Position numbers and translations under genes: made by a program. From positions 1-12,452 of the forward strand of contig WQXC01000041.1 of NCBI GenBank assembly GCA_009785045.1: DNA of 12,452 nucleotides, read 5' to 3'. This DNA is from Treponema sp. (GTDB lineage Bacteria > Spirochaetota > Spirochaetia > Treponematales > Breznakiellaceae). Below, one piece after another: positions 6,325-12,452 of this stretch (the stretch's first letter is position 1; each line of letters starts with the position of its first letter). The notes under the pieces are model-generated. The model was not told where the DNA came from, ran no database searches, and worked only from the letters and a program-made list of their open reading frames with translations.

Positions 6325-6542
6325 AGAATATAGCGCTTATACTTATACGTTTTTATCAATATGCGATCTCCCCGCATTTTCCGCCGGCTTGCAGGTATTA
6401 TCCTAGCTGTTCGGTTTATGCCTACGAAGCAGTAAATAAATACGGATTTTTTCACGGCAGTCTGATGGCGGCAAAGAGGATTATGCGCTGTCACCCGCTG
6501 CACCGCGGCGGTTATGATCCTGTGCCGGACCTGACCACTTGA
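6321..6542 (+). CDS. yidD: Membrane protein insertion efficiency factor
   Basis: A 73-residue protein of the YidD family, a small membrane-associated protein that helps YidC insert inner-membrane proteins. The N-terminal amphipathic helix (MKNIALILIRFYQYAISP) is followed by the conserved core with C24, C30 (PACRYYPSCSVYAYEAV) and C57 (RIMRCHPLHRGGYDPVP), all typical of the family. The ATG overlaps the rnpA stop codon in an ATGA arrangement, so the two are translationally coupled. No separate ribosome-binding site is needed; none is strong. Length is at the short end of the family's usual 70-90 residues. Its place between rnpA and yidC is the widely conserved order. Identification is firm. Confidence 0.96.
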   Translation: MKNIALILIRFYQYAISPHFPPACRYYPSCSVYAYEAVNKYGFFHGSLMAAKRIMRCHPLHRGGYDPVPDLTT

Positions 6543-6549
6543 AAGTGGT
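6534..6549 (+). promoter_or_regulatory. Hairpin across the yidD stop codon, before yidC
   Basis: ACCACT and AGTGGT form a perfect 6-bp stem with a TGAA loop that contains the yidD stop codon (TGA, 6540-6542). It is followed by GGGGG-rich sequence, not by T residues, so termination is unlikely. A role in ribosome recycling or in setting the yidD:yidC ratio is conceivable but inferred. Confidence 0.45.
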
Positions 6550-6581
6550 TGGGGGAACTATCGAAATAAAAAGGAAGTAAG

Positions 6582-8483
6582 ATGGAAAGAAATACAATAT
6601 TGGCTGTTGTGTTATCCACAGTTGTACTGATAGGTTCTTTTTTGATACAAGGTTTTTTTATAACCAAAAATCAACAGGAGCAGGCAACCCGGACCACGCA
6701 ATCACAGAGCGAAACAGAGACTGCTCCGGATATGCAGCAGCCGTTTACACAAACACCTGAGTTTACAGCGCCAACAACGCCGCAATCGCAGCAGCCGTCG
6801 CAGATGCAGCAATCGCCGCAGCAACCGACAACGCCATTTGCAGATCAACAGTTAGCTGCAGCGCAGGGTACATTTATTGCTCCTGAGCCGCCTATAGTAA
6901 TAGACACCGAATTATTCACCGCTACCCTTACGAATCAGGGCGGCGACATGATTTCTTTTATATGGAAAGATCCAAAACGTAAAAACGATGTGGAATTAAT
7001 TTTTTCCAGCGATGCCGATGCATTCAGGAATATATCCGGACAACCCACACGCGCTTTTTCAATTGCATTAGGAGATCATAATGCTGCTCCTTTAAACGAT
7101 TATTTTCATGTAAACAGAATCTCTGATTATTCTGTGGAATTTTACCGTGATTATTCTGTACCTTCGGCTGTTTACGGCACAGAAGGCAGATTCAGGTTAA
7201 TAAAACGCTACGAATTTAAACCTGCAGAGTTCATGTTCGAATTGCGGATAACGCTGGAAGGCGGAAGCTTCGCGCAGAATTTTGACTCGTTCGGCAACAC
7301 ATATACATTATCATTTGGTCCGCAGATTGGTCCTGCTTTTGAAAAACTGGACAGATACTACGATACCCGCAATTATTTTATTTATATCAACGGTAAACGA
7401 AGGAATGCAAAGGTAAATGATTTTATCGACAGCCGTCCTTCATGGGGTGCAATCTCCGGCAAGTACTTTGCTTTTATCGCTATTCCGCATTTGCTTCAGC
7501 ATCCGCAGTATACATTTAACTTTTCCAATAAAGCGGAACCGGGCATTACCGAAGCTTCAAGGCTTAATATAATTCGTCCTATAACACAGGCTCAAAGGAT
7601 AGATGATTATTACCGTTTTTATCTGGGGCCAAAAACCCAGGAAACCCTTTCTATTTACAGCACTGGTATGAGTGATTTTAATGACATGAGAGAAGCCAAC
7701 CTTCTGGAAGTAGCAAGTTCGCGCGGAATTTTATCGCCGCTGGAAAAACTTTTAAAATGGCTGCTTGTAAATTTTCATAAGGTTATTCCCAATTACGGTA
7801 TTTGTATAATTATCTTAACATTGCTTATTAAAATTGCTTTTTTCCCGCTGACAAAAAAAGGATCGGAAGCTACTTTGCGTATGCAGGCTCTGGCGCCAAA
7901 GATTAAGGAAATACAGGAAAAATACAAAGGCAATCAGCAAAAACTACAGCAGGAAATGGGTAACTTCTACAAGCAGGAAGGTTATAATCCTCTTTCCGGA
8001 TGCCTTCCAATGCTGCTGCAGCTTCCTATATTCATCGCCATGTATCAATTGTTCAACAATCATTTTGACCTTCGCGGCGCGGAATTTATTCCCGGCTGGA
8101 TACCAGATCTTTCTGCTCCTGAACATATTGTTAAATTCCCCCAAGGTGTTGAGATACTGATGTTTACTGCGCTTCGCGGACTGCCGTTTATCTATGTAGC
8201 TTCGCAGCTGCTATACGGTAAAGTTACACAAATGCCCGGACAGCAGTCAAATAATCAGATGAAAATGATGTTATACGTCATGCCAATTGTGTTTTTCTTT
8301 GTGCTTTACAATGTACCGTCTGGATTATTAATATACTGGATTTTTTCTAACCTTTTCACGCTGGTTCAGCAGGTAATTATTAACAAATTTATTATTGCCA
8401 AGAAAAAGAAAGAAGAGCAGGAAAAACCGCCTGAGCCGGAGAATAAAATTGCTCCCGGCAAAAAGAAAAAGAAGAAATTTTAA
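6582..8483 (+). CDS. yidC: Membrane protein insertase YidC (Oxa1/Alb3 family)
   Basis: YidC inserts proteins into the inner membrane, alone or with SecYEG. The 633-residue protein has the Gram-negative layout: an N-terminal helix (7-27), a long Gln/Pro/Thr-rich linker (30-90), a periplasmic beta domain (about 95-370), and the five-helix insertase core (from about 392). The core carries ILTLLIKIAFFPLTKKG, YKQEGYNPLSGCLPMLLQL and the final VPSGLLIYWIFSNLFTLVQQ, all family signatures. The C-terminus ends in a very basic tail (KKKKEEQEKPPEPE, then GKKKKKKF), suited to binding ribosomes. The ATG has AAGGAAG six bases upstream. It follows yidD by 39 bases with a hairpin in between, and jag follows by 14 bases. 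Complete, no frameshift seen. The linker is unusually rich in Gln and Pro. Identification is firm. Confidence 0.97.
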   Translation: MERNTILAVVLSTVVLIGSFLIQGFFITKNQQEQATRTTQSQSETETAPDMQQPFTQTPEFTAPTTPQSQQPSQMQQSPQQPTTPFADQQLAAAQGTFIAPEPPIVIDTELFTATLTNQGGDMISFIWKDPKRKNDVELIFSSDADAFRNISGQPTRAFSIALGDHNAAPLNDYFHVNRISDYSVEFYRDYSVPSAVYGTEGRFRLIKRYEFKPAEFMFELRITLEGGSFAQNFDSFGNTYTLSFGPQIGPAFEKLDRYYDTRNYFIYINGKRRNAKVNDFIDSRPSWGAISGKYFAFIAIPHLLQHPQYTFNFSNKAEPGITEASRLNIIRPITQAQRIDDYYRFYLGPKTQETLSIYSTGMSDFNDMREANLLEVASSRGILSPLEKLLKWLLVNFHKVIPNYGICIIILTLLIKIAFFPLTKKGSEATLRMQALAPKIKEIQEKYKGNQQKLQQEMGNFYKQEGYNPLSGCLPMLLQLPIFIAMYQLFNNHFDLRGAEFIPGWIPDLSAPEHIVKFPQGVEILMFTALRGLPFIYVASQLLYGKVTQMPGQQSNNQMKMMLYVMPIVFFFVLYNVPSGLLIYWIFSNLFTLVQQVIINKFIIAKKKKEEQEKPPEPENKIAPGKKKKKKF

Positions 8484-8497
8484 CTTAAGGAGAATAT

Positions 8498-9238
8498 ATG
8501 GAATTTGAATTTGAAGGCCGCACCGAAAAAGAAGCAATCGACAGGGCAGCGGGAGAACTTGGTCTTGAAAAAGACGATTTTGATGTTGAGATTCTTGAAA
8601 CACACAAGAGCGGTTTATTCAAAAAAGGTTTAGTCCGAATCAGGGTTCATGTGGGAGATTTTGGAACACCATCCAAAAGCCGTCCTTCCAGCCCCAGAGC
8701 CAAAAATGATTCTGATATGGAAAGAGACAATATTGGAAATACCATTGGCAAAGCAGTTTTTGGAGAACCTTTACCGCAGAATGAGTTCGAAGAAAAAATG
8801 ATTGAATTTACATCCGGTCTTATTGAACGCATGGGGTATCCCGGCAAAGTTTCTATTCTGTTCCGGGAAAAACAAAAACTGGGAATTAAAATTGATTCCA
8901 GCCATTCATCGATATTAATTGGTAAAAAAGGCAAGAATCTTGATGCGCTGCAATTACTGTTAAATATCTACGCAGGGCGCCTTGGCAAGGAAGATGTGCG
9001 TGTAATTCTGGATACCGAAAATTACCGGATCCGCAGGGAAGAATCACTTGTGCGCCTTGCCTACAATGTTGCAGAAAAAGTACGCGAAAGCCGCGGTTCT
9101 GTTCTGCTTGAACCCATGAATCCTTTTGACAGATGGCTTATCCATACCACATTAAATGACATTGGAGATGTTGAAACCAAAAGCGAAGGAGATGGTTTAT
9201 ATAAACAGGTACGTGTGTTTTACCGCGGGTTAAAGTAA
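8498..9238 (+). CDS. jag: Jag (SpoIIIJ-associated) RNA-binding protein, KH and R3H domains
   Basis: A 246-residue cytoplasmic RNA-binding protein of the Jag/KhpB family, linked in other bacteria to cell-division and envelope control. Three parts are visible: the Jag_N domain (1-52: FEFEGRTEKEAIDRAAGELG then LFKKGLVRIRV), a charged, Ser/Pro-rich linker (55-95), a KH domain with the GxxG loop (SILIGKKGKNLDALQ, 138-152), and an R3H domain with its characteristic R212-x3-H216 (RWLIH). It ends EGDGLYKQVRVFYRGLK, family-typical. The ATG is preceded by AAGGAG. It sits directly behind yidC as in most bacteria and is expected to share that message. The organism's partner KH protein KhpA is not in this window. 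Identification is firm. Confidence 0.95.
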   Translation: MEFEFEGRTEKEAIDRAAGELGLEKDDFDVEILETHKSGLFKKGLVRIRVHVGDFGTPSKSRPSSPRAKNDSDMERDNIGNTIGKAVFGEPLPQNEFEEKMIEFTSGLIERMGYPGKVSILFREKQKLGIKIDSSHSSILIGKKGKNLDALQLLLNIYAGRLGKEDVRVILDTENYRIRREESLVRLAYNVAEKVRESRGSVLLEPMNPFDRWLIHTTLNDIGDVETKSEGDGLYKQVRVFYRGLK

Positions 9239-9271
9239 GAAAAACTCACGGGGTATAATTAAGGTTGATGT

Positions 9272-10075
9272 ATGAGAAGTGTCGCTTTATTTACAGTGGT
9301 TTTTGCTCTTATTGCGCATGCAGCATTTGGTATTCCGCTGGAAAGCCTTGTTTCTCCTGCTCAGGCAGCGCAATTGCGAAGATTTGAACATGGCGGCAGC
9401 ATCTCTGAAACGCAGTTAAGAAATCCGGCGCCAAAGCTGATGCCAAATAACAGCGCTTTGCGGCAATTGGCTGCCGGAAATATTAGTGCCATAAATCCCA
9501 GCATGATGGTGGAGACTCTTTACTTGTACAGGAAACCGGAACATTTGCATACAAACGTCAGCCTTTGGGACGAAGATCAAAAAATAAAGGTATTTAATCA
9601 GATTATAGCCGTAAGCACTCTGGAAGGAATCGAATATTATTCGATGAGCCGGGGTTCCATGCGCACATTTTATGAATATTCACGAATTATTGACGGACCG
9701 GTATCTAAAAACCCTGTGCCTGATCCTGTCTATTCGCAGGTTCCCGCAACACTGACCCTGTTTGCAAGGCAAAAAGACCTTACTTTTGGCGACAATATTT
9801 ACCGTTATGACTACATTACAACACGCGAAGCTGTCTTTTTTACCCAGGAGAATATAACCGCTCTAACATACGGTTTTATTCCGGTGATAGGAAAAGGCAA
9901 TTTGCGGTCGGTAATGGCAATTTTTGACTGCGGCGACTCATTTTTGGTTTATACCGTTTCCATAGCAAAAGCGCTTTCTGTACCTGGTATGGGCGACAGA
10001 GTCAGTAATTCATTCAGTAACAGGGCAGATGCTGTTTTATCCTGGTTTAAAACCATGCTGGACAGCGAATTATAA
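9272..10075 (+). CDS. Exported protein of unknown function
   Basis: A 267-residue protein I cannot assign. The N-terminus is a Sec signal peptide: basic start (MRS), hydrophobic core 4-15 and an A-H-A cleavage motif (15-17), giving a mature periplasmic or surface protein of about 250 residues; there is no Cys for lipidation at the cleavage site. The mature part has no further membrane helix, is mixed alpha/beta in look, and includes a single notable Cys (ifDCGDsf). It may be one of the conserved spirochaetal proteins known only as hypothetical. AAGG lies about nine bases before the ATG. It follows jag by 33 bases on the same strand and could belong to that operon, which would make it a possible client or partner of the YidC/envelope machinery (inference). 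No truncation is evident. Confidence 0.8.
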   Translation: MRSVALFTVVFALIAHAAFGIPLESLVSPAQAAQLRRFEHGGSISETQLRNPAPKLMPNNSALRQLAAGNISAINPSMMVETLYLYRKPEHLHTNVSLWDEDQKIKVFNQIIAVSTLEGIEYYSMSRGSMRTFYEYSRIIDGPVSKNPVPDPVYSQVPATLTLFARQKDLTFGDNIYRYDYITTREAVFFTQENITALTYGFIPVIGKGNLRSVMAIFDCGDSFLVYTVSIAKALSVPGMGDRVSNSFSNRADAVLSWFKTMLDSEL

Positions 10076-10130
10076 TAAAATACCCCTTAAATTTTGTGCT
10101 TTTACCATTTTCTTTTCTTTATATTTATTG

Positions 10131-10136
10131 TATAAT
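10131..10136 (+). promoter_or_regulatory. -10 element of the DHH gene promoter
   Basis: A perfect TATAAT, preceded directly by TTG and by a T-rich stretch, lies 52 bases before the gene. No good -35 hexamer is seen at 17 bases (TTTTCT only). The 113-base gap 10076-10188 is otherwise AT-rich and holds no gene or hairpin terminator that I can see. Confidence 0.45.
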
Positions 10137-10188
10137 ATAGATAGTGCCGAAATTTGTATAAGGATTAATATAATAGGGGTGGTTTAAT

Positions 10189-11094
10189 ATGAGACTATTT
10201 ACCAGATCTGACTTTGACGGCCTGGCTTGCGGGGCGCTTTTGTCATATTTAGGGCTTATTGATGATTGGAAATTTGTTCACCCAAAAGATATCCAGGATG
10301 GTCTGGTAGAAGCCACGGATAACGATATTTTGGCAAATATACCCTATATTAAGGGTTGTAAGCTCTGGTTTGACCACCATTCCAGCGAGTCCGAACGCCT
10401 TGGTAACGGCGCTTATTTTGAAGGCGTATCAAAGCATGCGCCAAGCTGCGCCAGAGTAGTTTATGAATATTACGGCGGCGACGCCAAATTGGGCAAATTT
10501 GCAGAAATGATCCATTATGTTGATAAAGTAGATTCCGGCGACCTTTCTTCCGACGAAATCCTGGATCCAAAAGGCTGGGTGCTTTTAGGATTTATCATGG
10601 ACCCAAGGACCGGTCTTGGCCGTTTCCGGAATTTTACAATCAGTAATTATGATTTAATGACAAGCCTTGCCAAAGCATGCGCAGAAAAATCGATATACGA
10701 TATTCTAAACATGCCGGACGTTAAGGAACGCCTTGACCTTTACTACCAGCAAAAAGATCTTTTTATTGGCATGGTAAAAGAGCATGCCTGTGTCGAAGGC
10801 AATGTAATAAAAGTGGATCTGCGCGATGTAGAAACAATTTATGCCGGCAACAGGTTTATTATTTATACGCTTTTCCCGGAGCAGAATATTTCTGTCTGGA
10901 TTGTAGACGGCCGTAATAAATCCAATGTAGCAATTACCGTTGGTTACAGCATAGTAAACCGCTCCTGTAATGTTGATGTCGGCTCTTTAATGCTGTCTTT
11001 TGGCGGCGGCGGTCACAAACAGGTTGGCACCTGTCAGGTTACCTACGAAGATGCTGACAGAATTATTCCCGAGATTATGGAAAAGGTTAAATAG
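10189..11094 (+). CDS. DHH/DHHA1-family phosphoesterase (NrnA/exopolyphosphatase-like)
   Basis: A 301-residue cytoplasmic metal-dependent phosphoesterase. Motifs in order: RSDFDGLACGALL (6-18; Asp8 and Asp10 bind metal, and the usual first His is Arg6), WFDHHSSE (60-67, the DHH motif), HYVDKVDSGD (109-118, further metal ligands) and the DHHA1 substrate-binding motif FGGGGHKQVGTCQV (271-284). Relatives include NrnA-type enzymes that destroy very short RNAs and pAp, and enzymes cutting c-di-AMP or pApA; which applies here cannot be told. GGGGTGG lies eight bases before the ATG and serves as ribosome-binding site, so the start is secure. The gene has its own -10 element and is followed 93 bases later by the HD-GYP-like gene on the same strand. 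Family assignment is firm, substrate is open. Confidence 0.9.
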   Translation: MRLFTRSDFDGLACGALLSYLGLIDDWKFVHPKDIQDGLVEATDNDILANIPYIKGCKLWFDHHSSESERLGNGAYFEGVSKHAPSCARVVYEYYGGDAKLGKFAEMIHYVDKVDSGDLSSDEILDPKGWVLLGFIMDPRTGLGRFRNFTISNYDLMTSLAKACAEKSIYDILNMPDVKERLDLYYQQKDLFIGMVKEHACVEGNVIKVDLRDVETIYAGNRFIIYTLFPEQNISVWIVDGRNKSNVAITVGYSIVNRSCNVDVGSLMLSFGGGGHKQVGTCQVTYEDADRIIPEIMEKVK

Positions 11095-11159
11095 CGGTTG
11101 GTGGTTTTTTTGTAATTTATCATTAATTTACTGTTAAATCATCAATAATATCTTGTTTA

Positions 11160-11179
11160 TATAATCTAATTTGTATAAT
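11160..11179 (+). promoter_or_regulatory. Two tandem -10 elements before the HD-GYP-like gene
   Basis: TATAAT occurs at 11160-11165 and again at 11174-11179, with the start codon at 11188. The second would put the transcript start only one or two bases before the ATG (near-leaderless); the first gives about 16 bases. No clear -35 hexamer is found at normal spacing for either. No Shine-Dalgarno sequence lies before the start codon. Confidence 0.4.
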
Positions 11180-11187
11180 ATTCATAT

Positions 11188-12452
11188 ATGGCAGCAAAAG
11201 AAACTGTAATTCCTCTTTCTAAAGTACTAATATCTCCGGACAGCAAGAGTATAAACAAGAAATATATCGATATTATCCTGGAAGAAGAAGTGCCTGTTTT
11301 ATGCATTAACCGCAGCGCACAAAAAAAACGCCTTATGCCTTTTAAGGTTTTATACGATAATAACGAAAATTTTTGGCAAAAAAACGATAGCTGGGAATAT
11401 TATTTTACATCGGAAGGTTTTAACACAATAAAGGAAAAATCTATTGTTAAACTTGGCGCCTGGGATCTGGAAAGACTGCCTGTTGTGCAGCCTGCTGCTT
11501 CGCAGCTTGCCAAAAAAGATGATGATATCGAAGAGCTGGAAGCCGCTTCGGAATCGGAGATTGAGGCAGGATTCGGGCGCGAGTACAAGTCTTTTGCCGG
11601 GATGTCCACAGCGGAAAAAGTTGATTATCTTAACAATAACAAAAAACGGCTTAATGAGATGATTGCAGCAAAACCCAGGGATGAAGCAGAAGTTGCAAAA
11701 GCCCTTGTTGATACAACCAAAGATGCCGCATTAATTAACCACGCAGTTCTGGAAGATGCAATTTATCTTGCAGACGACGAAGCAAAGAAAGTTACTCAGG
11801 ATATAGTTGATTCCACGCACGAAATGGTAAAATCGTCTGCACAGTTAATATCGGAAAATATTTTCAGCAATTCATTAATGGATACCCTTGTTAAAAAATC
11901 CAACGGTACAATTATCCAGCATATGACGCGTGTGTACCTTAACGGGATTTCATTTCTTACCTTTTACAATAATCTTGTTTCTACATCCAGCGCCATTCAA
12001 AAAATGCGGATTAACTTTGCCGCCAAATACAAGAAGTTTTATCATGCCCTGCTTCCGCATCTTGAGTTTGACAACATTATTCTTGAGCGCGTTTTTTACG
12101 GCGGCATGAGGGCTGTTCCGCCGGATCTTTACTTTAAGTGGGCTGTCGATTTTTTAATTCACGATATTGGCAAAGCTGCCGCCGTAGAGTATCACGAAGG
12201 CGAATCAAAATATAACCGCCAGATTGTAATTGACCATGTTAAGCAAGGTTATAAATCTATTATGTCCAAAACAAACTATCCAATGGAAGCAAGCCTTATA
12301 ACAGGGTATCATCACGAATACTACGGCGACCCGGAAGGCTACGGATATTTCCGCGCGTATTTAACGCAGTACAGAAAAAACAACCCGGACGCAAAAACCG
12401 ATTACTGCATAACATACGATCTGGAACCTATTTTAGACTATCAGGCCCTTGC
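11188..12452 (+). CDS. HD-GYP-like phosphohydrolase (3' end outside window)
   Basis: The first 421 residues of a protein with no stop before the window end. The C-terminal part carries the HD-GYP pattern: H245 in IIQHMTRVY, the HD pair and GK in FLIHDIGKAAAVEYH (H325, D326, K329), H350 in VIDHVKQGY, and GYHHEYYGDPEGYG (373-386: H375, H376, E377). HD-GYP proteins are cytoplasmic diiron or trinuclear-metal phosphodiesterases that break down c-di-GMP; here the motif reads GYG instead of GYP, so activity on c-di-GMP is likely but unproven. Residues 1-100 form an unrecognised domain with no receiver or PilZ signature, and 105-240 are helical, charged and possibly coiled-coil. ATG 11188 is the only early start (next at 11335); no Shine-Dalgarno is visible. 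Class assignment is fairly sure, function is inferred. Confidence 0.85.
   Translation, partial: MAAKETVIPLSKVLISPDSKSINKKYIDIILEEEVPVLCINRSAQKKRLMPFKVLYDNNENFWQKNDSWEYYFTSEGFNTIKEKSIVKLGAWDLERLPVVQPAASQLAKKDDDIEELEAASESEIEAGFGREYKSFAGMSTAEKVDYLNNNKKRLNEMIAAKPRDEAEVAKALVDTTKDAALINHAVLEDAIYLADDEAKKVTQDIVDSTHEMVKSSAQLISENIFSNSLMDTLVKKSNGTIIQHMTRVYLNGISFLTFYNNLVSTSSAIQKMRINFAAKYKKFYHALLPHLEFDNIILERVFYGGMRAVPPDLYFKWAVDFLIHDIGKAAAVEYHEGESKYNRQIVIDHVKQGYKSIMSKTNYPMEASLITGYHHEYYGDPEGYGYFRAYLTQYRKNNPDAKTDYCITYDLEPILDYQAL

Noticed and set aside
6612..6620. Exact DnaA box (TTATCCACA), with the rpmH/rnpA cluster nearby suggesting a replication origin
   Set aside because: It is a single site inside yidC coding Leu-Ser-Thr; no cluster of boxes, no AT-rich unwinding region and no dnaA or dnaN in the window.
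9254..9259. TATAAT just before the exported protein gene as its promoter
   Set aside because: It would place the transcript start after the ribosome-binding site, and only a poor -35 (TTAAAG) is present.
10083..10179. ACCCCT / AGGGGT inverted pair around the DHH gene promoter as an operator
   Set aside because: Only 6 bp at about 90 bases distance, one arm overlapping the ribosome-binding site; chance is the simpler reading.
11098..11112. T-run after the DHH gene as an intrinsic terminator
   Set aside because: No stable GC-rich stem precedes the T residues.
11444..11662. Open frames at 11400-11662 in other frames as small genes
   Set aside because: They lie inside the HD-GYP-like frame, which is continuous from 11188 to the window end and carries clear domain motifs.

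Overview
The window looks like an ordinary chromosomal stretch of a spirochaete, most likely a Treponema relative from a gut-type habitat. This rests on the block rpmH-rnpA-yidD-yidC-jag, the pairing of lspA with a small two-helix membrane protein, moderately AT-rich DNA, and a glycoside hydrolase family 10 (GH10) xylanase-like gene. The species assignment is inference; there is no rRNA in the window.

Layout. Positions 1-579 hold the 3' end of leuS. At 593-2749 is a divergent GH10-like protein with an N-terminal beta-rich, probably carbohydrate-binding half but no export signal. It converges on a four-helix membrane protein on the minus strand (2792-3184); a hairpin with a minus-strand T-run sits between them. 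A second plus-strand group follows: a Nif3/YbgI-type metal protein, lspA and a small membrane protein (3252-4917). These converge on a minus-strand protein distantly related to leucyl/phenylalanyl-tRNA-protein transferase (Aat) (4939-5631). A divergent promoter region (about 5690-5737) separates that gene from the rpmH-rnpA-yidD-yidC-jag cluster (5805-9238), which is followed by an exported protein of unknown function (9272-10075). A DHH/DHHA1 phosphoesterase (10189-11094) and an HD-GYP-like protein open to the window end (11188-12452) close the window, each with its own likely promoter.

How the genes work together. The central cluster makes ribosomal protein L34, the protein part of RNase P, the YidD and YidC membrane-insertion factors and the RNA-binding Jag protein, a widely conserved bacterial arrangement. 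LspA trims lipoprotein signal peptides. The last two genes may both act on nucleotide second messengers or very short RNAs.

No clearly new multi-gene system is visible. The observations most worth following up are an rnpA frame without any ATG/GTG/TTG start at the expected place, an Aat-like protein that has lost the active-site Gln, a GH10-like protein with the acid/base region shifted and no signal peptide, and a tandem palindromic duplication at the end of the Aat-like gene.
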